NCBI RefSeq assembly: GCF_900113185.1
Contig: NZ_FOZD01000001.1
Coordinates: 496,001 to 560,000, forward strand
Length of the DNA stretch: 64,000 nt
DNA from: Agromyces sp. CF514
Lineage (GTDB): Bacteria > Actinomycetota > Actinomycetes > Actinomycetales > Microbacteriaceae
Reading direction: 5' to 3'
The notes beneath the pieces are model-generated. The model worked only from the letters and a program-made list of their open reading frames with translations, ran no database searches and was not told the DNA's origin. The stretch's first letter is position 1; every line of letters starts with the position of its first letter. This document shows, piece after piece, positions 16,795 through 25,439 of the stretch. Made by a program: the position numbers and the translations under genes.

Positions 16795-17961
16795 TCACGC
16801 ACCCCATCCGGCCTGCACGCCGCCGACGCGGTCGGCGGCGATCTTCGCGAGGTATCCGGATGCCGCGAACGCGCGCATCGGGTCGGCGGGCAGCCCGCGC
16901 GACTCGCGCCATTCGGCGAGGGCGGGGCGCACGTCGGTGTAGAAGGCGTCCATGAAGATGCGGTTGGCCTCGAGCACGTCGCCGGAGCGCTGCGCGGCGA
17001 CCAGCGCCTCGCCGTCGACGAGCAGGGCGCGAGCCGTCATCTCCTGCACGTTGAGCACCGACCGGATCTGGCCGGGCACCTTGTCCTCGACGTTGTGGCA
17101 CTGGTCGAGCATGAACGCGACATCCGGGTTGTTCAGGCCGCCGCCGCGGATCACCTCGTAGATGATGCGGAACAGCTGGAACGGGTCGGCCGCGCCCACG
17201 ATGAGGTCGTCGTCGGCATAGAAGCGCGAGTTGAAGTCGAACGAGCCGAGCTTGCCGAGCCGCAGCAGCTGCATGACGATGAACTCGATGTTCGTGCCGG
17301 GCGCGTGGTGGCCCGTGTCGAGGCAGACCATGGCCTTGTCGCCGAGCGCGGCCACCTGGGCGTAGCTCGTGCCCCAGTCGGGAACGTCGGTGTGGTAGAA
17401 CGCGGGCTCGAAGAACTTGTACTCGAGCACGAGGCGCTGCTCGTCGCCGAGGCGCGCGTAGATCTCGGCGAGCGACTCGTGCAGGCGGTCCTGGCGGCCG
17501 CGCAGGTCGGCCTGGCCGGGATAGTTCGAACCCTCGGCGAGCCAGATCTTGAGGTCGCGCGAGCCGGTGGCGTGCATGATGTCGATGCACTCGAGGTGGT
17601 GGTCGATCGCCTTGCGGCGCACCGCCGCGTCCTCGTGGGTGAGGGCGCCGAACTTGTAGTCGTCGTCCTGGAAGGTGTTCGAGTTGATGGTGCCGAGCTG
17701 CACGCCCAGGTCTTCGGCGTGGCGGCGCAGGTCGTCGTACGAGTCGACCTTGTCCCACGGGATGTGCAGGGCGACGGTCGGCGCGAGCGCGGTGTGCGCG
17801 TGCACCTGCGCGGCATCCGCGATCTTCTCGTAGGGATCGCGCGGCGTGCCGGGCGTGGCGAACACCTTGAAGCGGGTGCCCGAGTTGCCGAACGCCCAGC
17901 TGGGGAGTTCGATGGCCTGCTGCTCGAGCCGGGCGAGCTGGTCTGCGGTGAAGATGCTCAC
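16795..17961 (-). CDS. rhaI: L-rhamnose isomerase
   Basis: A 388-residue (beta/alpha)8 isomerase of the RhaI type (Pseudomonas stutzeri-like, not E. coli RhaA), converting L-rhamnose to L-rhamnulose with divalent metal ions. Metal-binding landmarks are visible: LEYKFFEPAFYHTDVPDWG, CLDTGHHAPGTNIEF and FDFNSRFYADDDL. The start is the GTG at 17961, whose GTGA overlaps the stop of the mutarotase gene by 4 bp; the open frame further upstream lies inside that gene. It is the second gene of the catabolic unit. Length is close to the family (about 390-430). Confidence 0.95.
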   Translation of the reverse strand: MSIFTADQLARLEQQAIELPSWAFGNSGTRFKVFATPGTPRDPYEKIADAAQVHAHTALAPTVALHIPWDKVDSYDDLRRHAEDLGVQLGTINSNTFQDDDYKFGALTHEDAAVRRKAIDHHLECIDIMHATGSRDLKIWLAEGSNYPGQADLRGRQDRLHESLAEIYARLGDEQRLVLEYKFFEPAFYHTDVPDWGTSYAQVAALGDKAMVCLDTGHHAPGTNIEFIVMQLLRLGKLGSFDFNSRFYADDDLIVGAADPFQLFRIIYEVIRGGGLNNPDVAFMLDQCHNVEDKVPGQIRSVLNVQEMTARALLVDGEALVAAQRSGDVLEANRIFMDAFYTDVRPALAEWRESRGLPADPMRAFAASGYLAKIAADRVGGVQAGWGA

Positions 17962-18404
17962 GAGTTGCTGCTTTCTGCGGTGGGGGCGACGGATGCCGCG
18001 TGGTCGGTGGTGGTCTGCGTGACGGATGCCGCGGGCGCGGCGTCGAGCGCCGCAAGCTGGTCTTCGAGGTGGAACACCTCGGTGAGGCGCACGAAGCCCT
18101 CGTCGGGCGGCACGTCGAGGTCGACGAAGAACTCGCCCATCTCGGCCTGCCAGCGGGCGTTCACCTCGGTCTCGGCCATGGCGGCCTGCGCGTCGTGGAT
18201 CGACGGGGTCTCGACGTACCCGATGAGCAGGCCGTCGTCGCGGAGGAAGAGCGAGTAGTTGTTCCATCCGGTGCGCTTGAGCGCGCGGAGCATGTCCGGC
18301 CACACGGCCGCATGGCGTTCGCGGTACTCGGCCATGCGCTCTGGCTTGACCTGCAGCTGGAAGCACACCCGGGTGAGCGGTGGGGCCGCTGCGTCATGGC
18401 TCAT
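17958..18404 (-). CDS. rhaM: L-rhamnose mutarotase
   Basis: A 148-residue protein that interconverts the alpha and beta anomers of L-rhamnose so that the isomerase receives its preferred form. The dimeric alpha/beta-barrel core is residues 10-112, with the family landmarks VCFQLQVKPERMAEYRERHAAVWPDM and GWNNYSLFL and a conserved tryptophan near the active site. The usual length is about 104; here an Ala/Thr-rich tail of about 35 residues is added. GGGAG precedes the ATG. It is the first gene of the catabolic unit, with a LacI-type operator 22 bp upstream. Confidence 0.93.
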   Translation of the reverse strand: MSHDAAAPPLTRVCFQLQVKPERMAEYRERHAAVWPDMLRALKRTGWNNYSLFLRDDGLLIGYVETPSIHDAQAAMAETEVNARWQAEMGEFFVDLDVPPDEGFVRLTEVFHLEDQLAALDAAPAASVTQTTTDHAASVAPTAESSNS

Positions 18405-18425
18405 CTTCGAGCTCCCTCTCGTTTA

Positions 18426-18437
18426 TGAATCGTTTCA
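18426..18437. promoter_or_regulatory. LacI-type operator in front of rhaM
   Basis: TGAATCGTTTCA differs by one base from the perfect palindrome TGAATCGATTCA found before the importer genes at 25228. The shared half-site shows that the catabolic and transport units answer to the same LacI regulator. Confidence 0.75.
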
Positions 18438-18501
18438 ACGATAGCTTCGCGATCCCGATGTCGCAAGCGGAGAACGCGTTCCGCGGGCTACTCCGGCGGG
18501 A

Positions 18502-18822
18502 TCAGCCCACGACCCCTCTGATGGGGTCGCCGAGCGGCACCGCGTCGAGGAACCACACGTCGTAGGGCTTCACGAGCAGGCCTGCGTTGAGCTCGTTCAG
18601 TCGCTCGAGGGGTGCCCCGCTCGCGTGCGCATCGAGGTCGGCCCGCGTCGTCCAGCGTTCGACCATCACGACCGTGTCGCCGTCGCGTTCGAGGTGCGCC
18701 GCGTAGAGCTCGCACCCCGGCTCGGCATGCACGAGCGGCGAGACCTCCCTGAACGACTCGACCACCTGCGGCCCGAGGCCGGGCTTCGCCTGCAGCACGG
18801 CGACGACGCTCACGGCAGTCAT
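18502..18822 (-). CDS. antibiotic biosynthesis monooxygenase (ABM) fold protein
   Basis: A 106-residue ferredoxin-like dimeric alpha/beta-barrel protein: VVAVLQAKPGLGPQVVESFREVSPLVHAEPGCELYAAH is a typical ABM start, and VMVERWTTRADLDAHASG is the usual second half. Although the family is named after monooxygenases, several members have no cofactor, and L-rhamnose mutarotase shares the fold. Its ATG follows the stop of the isomerase-like gene by 2 bp, so the pair is translated together. A mutarotase-like role on the substrate of that isomerase is a reasonable inference but unproven. The frame is open upstream but overlaps the neighbour, so the ATG at 18822 is chosen. Confidence 0.82.
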   Translation of the reverse strand: MTAVSVVAVLQAKPGLGPQVVESFREVSPLVHAEPGCELYAAHLERDGDTVVMVERWTTRADLDAHASGAPLERLNELNAGLLVKPYDVWFLDAVPLGDPIRGVVG

Positions 18823-18824
18823 CG

Positions 18825-20270
18825 TCACACCTGCCTGAAGTCGATGCCGAGCAGCGATGCCGCGGCGCGGTAGTCCCCGGCCCGATGCCCGATCGAGAGG
18901 GACCAGTGATGGCCGATGCCCGTCGCCGACCACTCGTCGACCCATTCGCCGGGGTCGCGCCCGAAGTCGACCCGGCTCGTCGTGTTGCCGATCGCGAGCA
19001 GCGGCCCGGGCACGACGGTGCCCTGCGAGGCCACGAACGAGAGCGAGCCGTCGCGGTCCTGCCCGAGGCCGAGCAGCGTCACCGGTCCGGCCTGCACGTC
19101 GAACTCGACCGAGACGCCCCAGCCGCGCTTGCCGTGGTAGACGCCGAGGCCGCGCAGCAGCGGATCCCGGCTCGAGACCGCGAGGTGGGCCGGGCCGTCA
19201 TGGCCCATCTCGACGACGTCGTCCTCGAAGTTGAGCGCCTGGATCTCGCAGAACGAGCCGCCGGCGCCGACGACCTGCGTCGCCAGCTGCGCGACGGTCG
19301 TGCGGAGCTCGTACTCGCCCGTGGTCGGGATGCCGCGGCCCGTCAGCAGCGAGGCGCCGAGGATCATGCCCGCGCCGAGGCGTTCGTGCTGCTCGCCGGC
19401 CAGGCCGCGGTGGTAGTAGGCCAGCGAGTCGAGGTCGAAGTCCTCGACCAGTCGATCGAGGCCCACCGAGACGCGCGCGCCCCACTCGAAGTCCTCGTCC
19501 TTCACCGAGCCGTCGAGCGTGAACACCTGCCGCGCGAGCGCCATGCGCTCGCGCGTCTGCTCGTCGGTGACCTCCTCGACCCGCACCCGCAGGTCGTCGA
19601 ACTCGAGCACCTCCACGTGCGAGCCGAACGTGGTCGGCAGCAGCGTGAGGTCGGTCGACACGTCGAGCATGCCCGGGTAGAGGTGGCCCATGAGCCCGTG
19701 GCGCGCGTGGCGCAGCGCGGCTCGCACGTGGGCGGCGTTGATCCACTGCTCGATGCGCGCCCACGCCGACTCCTGGCGCAGCCACCCCGAGACCGAGCGG
19801 AACGGGATGCCGGCGCGGCGGAACACGTTGCCGACCTCGGGCACCGGGCACTGGCCGCAGTACGCGAGCCACGCCCCGGTGTCGAAGTTCGCGTGGTCCA
19901 TCTTCTCGGTCGGTTGCAGGTCGATCACGAGCACCGGGGTATTCGAGCGCTGCGCGATCGGGAGCACCATCGACGAGGTCAGGTACGTGGTGAGGAAGAG
20001 CACGATGAGGTCGCAGTCCGCCTGGCGCAGCCGCTCGGCCGCGATCACGCCCTCGGGCGCATCCGAGATGAAGCCGACGTCCGTGACCTCGGCATCCATC
20101 TCGCGGAACCGCGACGAGACGTAGCGGGCCGACTCCTCCAACTGGGGGAGCAGGTCGGGGAACTGCGGCCAGTAGGTGCCGAGGCCGCCGGCGACGAGGC
20201 CGATGCGGGGCTTCCGGCGCACCTTCGGCGGCAGCAGTGCGCTCACGTCTGGCTGGTGGTGTTCGGTCAT
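18825..20270 (-). CDS. L-arabinose/L-fucose isomerase-like family protein
   Basis: A 481-residue protein of the L-fucose/L-arabinose isomerase superfamily (COG2407 type). The N-terminal Rossmann-like domain starts RIGLVAGGLGTYWPQFPDL; metal-binding candidates lie in TTGEYELRTT, FCEIQALNFED, GHDGPAH and the C-terminal GIGHHWSLSIGH. The locus already has a dedicated L-rhamnose isomerase, so this protein probably handles another sugar entering by the same importer, or a different step; this is open. The ATG has GAAGGACC upstream. It is separated from the receptor gene by a strong hairpin and followed, 2 bp on, by the ABM gene. Confidence 0.85.
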   Translation of the reverse strand: MTEHHQPDVSALLPPKVRRKPRIGLVAGGLGTYWPQFPDLLPQLEESARYVSSRFREMDAEVTDVGFISDAPEGVIAAERLRQADCDLIVLFLTTYLTSSMVLPIAQRSNTPVLVIDLQPTEKMDHANFDTGAWLAYCGQCPVPEVGNVFRRAGIPFRSVSGWLRQESAWARIEQWINAAHVRAALRHARHGLMGHLYPGMLDVSTDLTLLPTTFGSHVEVLEFDDLRVRVEEVTDEQTRERMALARQVFTLDGSVKDEDFEWGARVSVGLDRLVEDFDLDSLAYYHRGLAGEQHERLGAGMILGASLLTGRGIPTTGEYELRTTVAQLATQVVGAGGSFCEIQALNFEDDVVEMGHDGPAHLAVSSRDPLLRGLGVYHGKRGWGVSVEFDVQAGPVTLLGLGQDRDGSLSFVASQGTVVPGPLLAIGNTTSRVDFGRDPGEWVDEWSATGIGHHWSLSIGHRAGDYRAAASLLGIDFRQV

Positions 20271-20371
20271 GTCAGGTCCTTCGAGATCAGGGGCTGCGAG
20301 CGGATTCCCCGGCTGCGACGCGTCCCGTCGGGTGGGCGCAGCAGGTGAAACGACGAGCAGGCGGAACGGGA

Positions 20372-20410
20372 GGGGCGGATGCCGACGGCGCGCGCCGCGA
20401 CATCCGCCCC
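20372..20410 (-). terminator. intercistronic hairpin after the rhamnose receptor gene
   Basis: A 10-bp perfect stem (GGGGCGGATG at 20372-20381, CATCCGCCCC at 20401-20410) encloses a second palindrome CGGCGCGCGCCG (20386-20397). It starts 11 bp after the receptor stop codon. It may act as an attenuating terminator or protect the upstream mRNA end. Confidence 0.7.
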
Positions 20411-20420
20411 CGGATGCCGA

Positions 20421-21485
20421 CTAGAAGTCGTAGTCGTCGATGTTGTCCTTGTTGAAGACCGTCGGCGGGCCGACGATCACGATGCCGCCGTCGATGACCT
20501 CCTTCTCACCGAGGTCGCCCGCGTCGAACTTGTCGCCGACCGCGCCGGTGATCGTGCCGTCGGCGAGCGCCTTGCCGGCGAACGCCGCGACGTAGCCGAG
20601 CTGGGCCGGGTCCCACAGCGCGAACTCGGTGACCGTGCCGTCCTTGACGAACGGGCGCATCTCGTTCGGAAGGCCGAGGCCGGTCAGCGCGACCTTGCCC
20701 TTGTACTCCGAGGTCGAGAGGTAGCGCGCGGTCGCCGCGATGCCGACGGTCGTGGGCGAGATGATGCCCTTGAGGTCGGGGTAGGCCTGCATCAGGCCCT
20801 GCGCCTCCTGGAACGACTTGGTGTCGTCGTCGTCGCCGTAGACCTTCGCGACCAGTTCGATGTCGGGGTAGTTGGCCGCGAGGTCCTCCTCCATGTACTT
20901 GATCCACTCGTTCTGGTTCGTGGCGTTGGCGGTCGCCGAGAGGATCGCGATCTGGCCCTTGCCGCCGATCTGCTCCGAGATGAGCTTCGTCTGGATCAGT
21001 GCGACGTCCTTCGCGACGACCTGGCTGATGAACACGTCGCGGCAGTCGGGGTTGGTGTCCGAGTCGAACGCCACGATCTTCGCGCCGCCGCTGCGTGCCT
21101 CGTCGAGTGCGGAGCAGACCGCATCGGGGTCGTTCGCGGCGATCACGATGACGTTCGTGCCCGCCTGGGTCTCGGCGTTGATGAACGAGACCTGGCTCGA
21201 GGCGCTCGCGTCGAGCGGGCCGACGACCTGGCTCGACGCGAAGCCGGCTGCGGTCGCGCCCTCCTCGCCGCCGCCGAGCACGACGTCGGTGTACGGGTTG
21301 TTGAGCTGCTTGGGGATGAACGTGATCGTCTGCTCGCCGTCGGCGCCGGAGCCGCCGTCGGAGCCCGACCCCGAATCGCCCGCGGCGCAACCCGTGGCGA
21401 TGAGTGCGACGACCGCCGCGGTTGCGGCGAGCGAGGCGATGCGGCGAGCACGGGTGCCCGTGCCGCGGTTGCGGAACAACTCCAT
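20421..21485 (-). CDS. rhaS: rhamnose ABC transporter substrate-binding lipoprotein
   Basis: A 354-residue type I periplasmic-binding-fold receptor, anchored by a lipoprotein signal (IATGC, Cys33) with a Gly/Ser-rich linker to about residue 50. The mature part begins TITFIPKQLNNPYTDVVLGGG, close to the RhaS/LsrB (AI-2 receptor) group, and continues with VIAANDPDAVCSALDEA and the closing IVIVGPPTVFNKDNIDDYDF typical of RhaS. It captures L-rhamnose outside the membrane and delivers it to the two permeases. It is the fourth gene of the importer unit, 66 bp after the second permease gene, and is followed by a strong hairpin. Confidence 0.9.
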   Translation of the reverse strand: MELFRNRGTGTRARRIASLAATAAVVALIATGCAAGDSGSGSDGGSGADGEQTITFIPKQLNNPYTDVVLGGGEEGATAAGFASSQVVGPLDASASSQVSFINAETQAGTNVIVIAANDPDAVCSALDEARSGGAKIVAFDSDTNPDCRDVFISQVVAKDVALIQTKLISEQIGGKGQIAILSATANATNQNEWIKYMEEDLAANYPDIELVAKVYGDDDDTKSFQEAQGLMQAYPDLKGIISPTTVGIAATARYLSTSEYKGKVALTGLGLPNEMRPFVKDGTVTEFALWDPAQLGYVAAFAGKALADGTITGAVGDKFDAGDLGEKEVIDGGIVIVGPPTVFNKDNIDDYDF

Positions 21486-21551
21486 TGTTCTTTCCTTTCA
21501 TTGGGCGCCGGGTGCGTGGCGCTGGGGTGGTCCTGAGTCCGGGCCGTTCGG

Positions 21552-22631
21552 CTAGGCCTGAGGAAGCGAGCGCCTGAGGCGCTGGTCGTGTCGTCGGCGC
21601 TTGACGGCGTCGACGATGCTCGGGGTGACGACCGAGGCGATCAGCAGCGTGCCGGTCACGATGATGAGCACCACGTCGGAGACGCGGCCGAGGCGCAATG
21701 CGTAGTTGATCGTGCCGATGAGCAGCACGCCGGCCACGACGCCGGGGATCGAGCCCTTGCCGCCGAAGATCGAGACGCCGCCGAGGAGCACCGCCGCGAT
21801 CACCGCGAGTTCGAGGCCGCTGGCATTGTCGGAACGGGCGCTCGAGTAGCGCAGCGTCCAGTAGACGCCCGCGAGGGCGGAGACGCCGCCGGATGCCACG
21901 TAGAGCCAGAACTTCGAGCGCGCCACGTCGATGCCGACGAACCGGGCCGCCTCGGGGCTGAAGCCGAGCGCGTAGAGCCCACGCCCGAACGGCGTGAAGT
22001 GCAGCACGACCCCGAACGCGAGCACGACGAGCACCACGCCGATCATGACGGTCGGGATGCCGGTGGCGCCGAGCTTCGACGTGAAGAACGACGTGAGCTC
22101 GGGCGGGAAGTTCGCCACGGCGTTGTCGCCGATGACGACCAGCGCGAGCCCGCGGAACAGCGCGAGCGTGCCGATCGTCACCGCGAGGGAGGGCAGCCCG
22201 ACGACCGCGACGAGGAAGCCGTTGAAGGCGCCGGCGACGATGCCGATCACGATGCCGAGGAACAGCACGAGGCCGATGTCGAGACCGGCCTGCCAGAGCA
22301 CGCCGATGAGGGCGCTCGTGAGCCCGGCGATCGAGGCGACCGAGAGGTCGATCTCACCCGTGATGATGATGAGCGTCATCGGCATCGCGATGAGCAGCAC
22401 CGGGATCACGTCGAGCAGCAGGAACCCGGTCGTCACGGGGGAGGCGAACCTCGGGATCGAGACCATGGCCACGACGATCGTCGCGAGGAGCGCGTAGATC
22501 ATGATGGCGTCGCGCCCGAGCAGGATCCGGCTCCACCCGGTGCGCCCGCGCGGCTCGTCGCGCAGGGTCTTCGTGGTGTCGGCGCTGATGACCGAGGTCG
22601 CGGTCGATTCCCTGGTGTCGGTCTCAGACAT
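21552..22631 (-). CDS. rhaQ: rhamnose ABC transporter permease (second)
   Basis: A 359-residue inner-membrane permease of the BPD_transp_2 (ribose/AI-2) family with about 8-10 helices beginning near residue 43. Landmarks are LIIITGEIDLSVASIAGL and LGGVSIFGGKGSIPGVVAG, which contact the ATPase. The start is the ATG at 22631 (a GTG one codon earlier is possible); it overlaps the end of the first permease gene by 8 bp, so translation is coupled. Assignment of the Q rather than P name follows the order in the operon and is arbitrary. Confidence 0.88.
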   Translation of the reverse strand: MSETDTRESTATSVISADTTKTLRDEPRGRTGWSRILLGRDAIMIYALLATIVVAMVSIPRFASPVTTGFLLLDVIPVLLIAMPMTLIIITGEIDLSVASIAGLTSALIGVLWQAGLDIGLVLFLGIVIGIVAGAFNGFLVAVVGLPSLAVTIGTLALFRGLALVVIGDNAVANFPPELTSFFTSKLGATGIPTVMIGVVLVVLAFGVVLHFTPFGRGLYALGFSPEAARFVGIDVARSKFWLYVASGGVSALAGVYWTLRYSSARSDNASGLELAVIAAVLLGGVSIFGGKGSIPGVVAGVLLIGTINYALRLGRVSDVVLIIVTGTLLIASVVTPSIVDAVKRRRHDQRLRRSLPQA

Positions 22632-23679
22632 CACGTGCCTCGCTCATTCGGAGTCGGCGGGCCGTGCGGAGGCTCGCGACGCGGTCGATGATGATCGCGG
22701 CGAGGATGAGCACGCCCACGATCGCCTGCTGCCAGAACTTGTCGACCCGCAGGGCCGTCAGCGCACTCGTGATGGTCGTCAGCAGGACCGCGCCGATCGC
22801 GGCGCCGACGACCGAGCCGCTGCCGCCGAAGATCGCGACCCCGCCGACGACGGCGGCGGCGACGACGTCGAGCTCGAGGCCGGTGCCGGTGGTCGCGCCG
22901 ACCGAGTTGAACCGCGACGCGTAGAGCACGCCCGCGAGCCCGGCCAGCAGCCCGTTCACGGCGAAGGCGGTGAAGACCCGTCGTCCGACCGGGATGCCGA
23001 ACAGCTTCGCCGCATCGGGGTCGGAGCCGATCGCGTAGAGGTCGCGGCCGCCGCGGGTGGCCGCCATCACGATCGCCACGATGACGACCACGACGAGGGC
23101 GAGGAGCGTGATGACCGGGAACCCGAGGAACGTGTCGACCGAGAGCGCACCGAACGCGTCGGGCCGGTCGTCGGCGAAGTACTGGGTGCCTCCGGCCCAC
23201 GCGTTGTTCAGCCCGCGGTAGATGTAGAGGGTGCCGAGCGTGATCACCAGGGCCGGCACCTTCGCGAGGGTGACCAGCAGGCCGTTGACCGCACCGAGCA
23301 CCGTGCCGAAGAGCAGGCCGATCACGAAGACCACCGGGATCGGGATGCCGGGCACGTTGGCGAACAGCGTTCCGGTGCCGAAGGCCACGAGGCCGAGGAT
23401 CGAACCGACCGAGAGGTCGACGTTGCGCGTGATGATCACGATCGCCTGGCCGACGGCCAGGATGATCATGATCGTCGAGTTCAGCAGCAGGTCCTTGGTG
23501 CCCTGGGGCGACAGGAACAGCGGGTTCGCGGCGTACGTGACGACGACGAGCACGACCAGGGCGAAGGCGACGGGCAGTTCGCGCAGTCGCATCAGGTTCG
23601 CGAACCGGCTCTGCTTCCTCGCCGCGGTCGGCGGTGCCGCCGGCTGCGGCGACGGGCTGGGGGGTGCGGTCTGGGTCAT
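22624..23679 (-). CDS. rhaP: rhamnose ABC transporter permease (first)
   Basis: A 351-residue permease of the BPD_transp_2 family. A Pro/Ala-rich cytoplasmic leader of about 30 residues precedes the first helix ([14 protein letters not shown]). The permease signature is [18 protein letters not shown] and later [19 protein letters not shown]. The frame stays open upstream inside the ATPase gene, but the ATG at 23679 overlaps that gene's stop by 4 bp (ATGA), which sets the start. It pairs with the second permease to form the membrane channel. Confidence 0.9.
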   Translation of the reverse strand: MTQTAPPSPSPQPAAPPTAARKQSRFANLMRLRELPVAFALVVLVVVTYAANPLFLSPQGTKDLLLNSTIMIILAVGQAIVIITRNVDLSVGSILGLVAFGTGTLFANVPGIPIPVVFVIGLLFGTVLGAVNGLLVTLAKVPALVITLGTLYIYRGLNNAWAGGTQYFADDRPDAFGALSVDTFLGFPVITLLALVVVVIVAIVMAATRGGRDLYAIGSDPDAAKLFGIPVGRRVFTAFAVNGLLAGLAGVLYASRFNSVGATTGTGLELDVVAAAVVGGVAIFGGSGSVVGAAIGAVLLTTITSALTALRVDKFWQQAIVGVLILAAIIIDRVASLRTARRLRMSEARDV

Positions 23680-25205
23680 GCGCTGTGCTCCAAGGAGGCG
23701 GTCGCCGCGTGCATCACGGCTTCGGGCGTGGCATCCGCTCGGTCGAGGTGTGCGGTGATGCGCCCCTCGTGCATCACCAGCACCCGATCGGCCATGCCGA
23801 GCACTTCGGGCAGTTCGGACGAGATCATGAGGATCGCGATGCCCCGGCCGGCGAGGTCGGAGAGCAGTCGGTGCACCTCGGACTTGGTGCCGACGTCGAT
23901 GCCGCGGGTCGGCTCGTCGACGATGAGGAACTTCGGCTCGGTCGCGAGCCACTTGGCGAGCACGACCTTCTGCTGGTTGCCGCCGGAGAGCGTCGAGACC
24001 GCATAGTCGGGCGAGCCGGTCTTGACCTGGAGGCGCTTCGACCACTCGGCCGCCTCGCGTCGCTCCTGCGCGCCGTTGATGAGGCCGAAGCGGGCCAGCG
24101 AGTTGCGGAGCGTGAGCGAGACGTTGCGCGTGACCGACAGGTCCATGACGAGGCCCTGCTTGCGACGGTCTTCGGGCACGAAGCCCATGCCTGCGTCGAT
24201 GGCGGCCTGCGGCGTGTGCGCCTTCACGGGCGAGCCGAGCAGCTCGACGGTGCCCCGGTCGTAGGCGTCGATGCCGAAGATCGCGCGTGCGACCTCGGTA
24301 CGGCCCGCGCCGACGAGCCCGGCGAGTGCGACGATCTCTCCGGCCCGCACCTCGAGGTCGATGTCGGCGAACACGCCGATGCGGGTGAGCCCGCTCACCT
24401 TCAGCACGACGTCGCCGATCTCGGCGACCTCCTTGGGGAACAGCTGGTCGATGTCGCGGCCGACCATCTCGCGCACGATGTCGGGCGTCGTGACGCTCGC
24501 CGTCTCGTGCGTGGCGATGTACCGGCCGTCGCGCATGACGGTGATGCGGTCGGTGAGCGCGAAGATCTCGTCGAACCGGTGCGAGATGAACAAGATGCCG
24601 GCGCCGCGGTCGCGGAGGCTCCGCGCCACGGCGAACAGCCGGTCGACCTCGACGCCCGACAGTGCGGCGGTCGGCTCGTCCATGATGAGGATCTTCGCGT
24701 CGAGCGAGATGGCCTTGGCGATCTCGATGATCTGCTGGTCGGCGATCGACAGGCCCTCGGCGACGCGGTCGGGGTCGATCGGCACGCCGAGCTGCTCGAA
24801 GAGCCGCGTGGCGCGTGCACGCATCTCGCTTCGGCTGATGAGGCCGAGGCGACCGCGGGGCTGGCGGCCGATGAAGATGTTCTCGGCGACGGTGAGGTCG
24901 GGGAAGAGGGTCGGCTCCTGGTAGATCACCGAGATGCCGACGGCCTTGCTGTCGGCCACGGTGCGGAACGCGACCGCCTGGCCGTCGACCTCGAACTGGC
25001 CGGCGTCGGGGTGGTACAGGCCGGCGAGGATCTTCACCAGGGTCGACTTGCCCGCGCCGTTCTCGCCCACGAGGGCGTGGATCTCACCGGGGCGGATCTC
25101 GACGGTGCCGTCGGCCAGTGCGACGACGGGACCGAAGGTCTTGACCGCCCCGCGGAGCGAGAGCGCCGGCGGGGGCGAGTCCGTTCCGCGTGTCTCTTCG
25201 AGCAT
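23676..25205 (-). CDS. rhaT: rhamnose ABC transporter ATP-binding protein (two ABC domains)
   Basis: A 509-residue tandem ATPase of the monosaccharide importer type. The N-terminal domain has the Walker [10 protein letters not shown] (47-55) and Walker [11 protein letters not shown]; its signature is the degenerate LSIADQQ. The C-terminal domain has a degenerate Walker A (GLVGAGRTE), a good signature LSGGNQQK and Walker [12 protein letters not shown], the usual asymmetry in RbsA/LsrA/RhaT proteins. It is the first gene of the importer unit, with a perfect LacI-type palindrome 23 bp upstream of its ATG. Confidence 0.93.
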   Translation of the reverse strand: MLEETRGTDSPPPALSLRGAVKTFGPVVALADGTVEIRPGEIHALVGENGAGKSTLVKILAGLYHPDAGQFEVDGQAVAFRTVADSKAVGISVIYQEPTLFPDLTVAENIFIGRQPRGRLGLISRSEMRARATRLFEQLGVPIDPDRVAEGLSIADQQIIEIAKAISLDAKILIMDEPTAALSGVEVDRLFAVARSLRDRGAGILFISHRFDEIFALTDRITVMRDGRYIATHETASVTTPDIVREMVGRDIDQLFPKEVAEIGDVVLKVSGLTRIGVFADIDLEVRAGEIVALAGLVGAGRTEVARAIFGIDAYDRGTVELLGSPVKAHTPQAAIDAGMGFVPEDRRKQGLVMDLSVTRNVSLTLRNSLARFGLINGAQERREAAEWSKRLQVKTGSPDYAVSTLSGGNQQKVVLAKWLATEPKFLIVDEPTRGIDVGTKSEVHRLLSDLAGRGIAILMISSELPEVLGMADRVLVMHEGRITAHLDRADATPEAVMHAATASLEHSA

Positions 25206-25227
25206 CGTTGCTTCGTCTCCTCGTCAT

Positions 25228-25239
25228 TGAATCGATTCA
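25228..25239. promoter_or_regulatory. LacI-type operator in front of the importer genes
   Basis: TGAATCGATTCA is a perfect 12-bp palindrome 23 bp before the ATPase start. It shares the TGAATCG half-site with the site before rhaM. Confidence 0.8.
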
Positions 25240-25296
25240 GGGATGACGATAGAACCGTGGAGCCGAGCCGTCAAGACCTGCGGGATCATCGTTTCG

Positions 25297-25314
25297 GATT
25301 TAATCGATTAAATC
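25297..25314. promoter_or_regulatory. 18-bp perfect palindrome, second operator
   Basis: GATTTAATCGATTAAATC is a perfect and unusually AT-rich palindrome in the gap between the importer genes and the LacI pair. Its centre AATCGATT equals the centre of the 25228 operator, so the same or the partner LacI protein may bind here. Confidence 0.65.
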
Positions 25315-25394
25315 AACTGTGACGTTTCAACGGTCTCCGAGATCCCCGGATTCGAGGGGATCATGCCAAACCTCGTCCGCTCGAACCGGTGGGA

Positions 25395-25429
25395 TACCAT
25401 CTCGTTCATCAGAACGTTTGAACGAAACG
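25395..25429 (+). promoter_or_regulatory. promoter/operator region of the tandem LacI genes
   Basis: A TACCAT -10 box (25395-25400) is followed by two short inverted repeats, CGTTC-ATCA-GAACG (25403-25416) and CGTTT-GAACG-AAACG (25415-25429), directly before the ATG at 25440. They would allow autoregulation. Confidence 0.5.
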
Positions 25430-25439
25430 GGGTGGGTTC

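Noticed and set aside
13302-16802. A single 1166-codon frame that would fuse rhamnulokinase to upstream sequence
   Set aside because: The upstream part is the reverse-phase shadow of the aldolase-dehydrogenase gene; the 4-bp ATGA overlap marks the real rhaB start.
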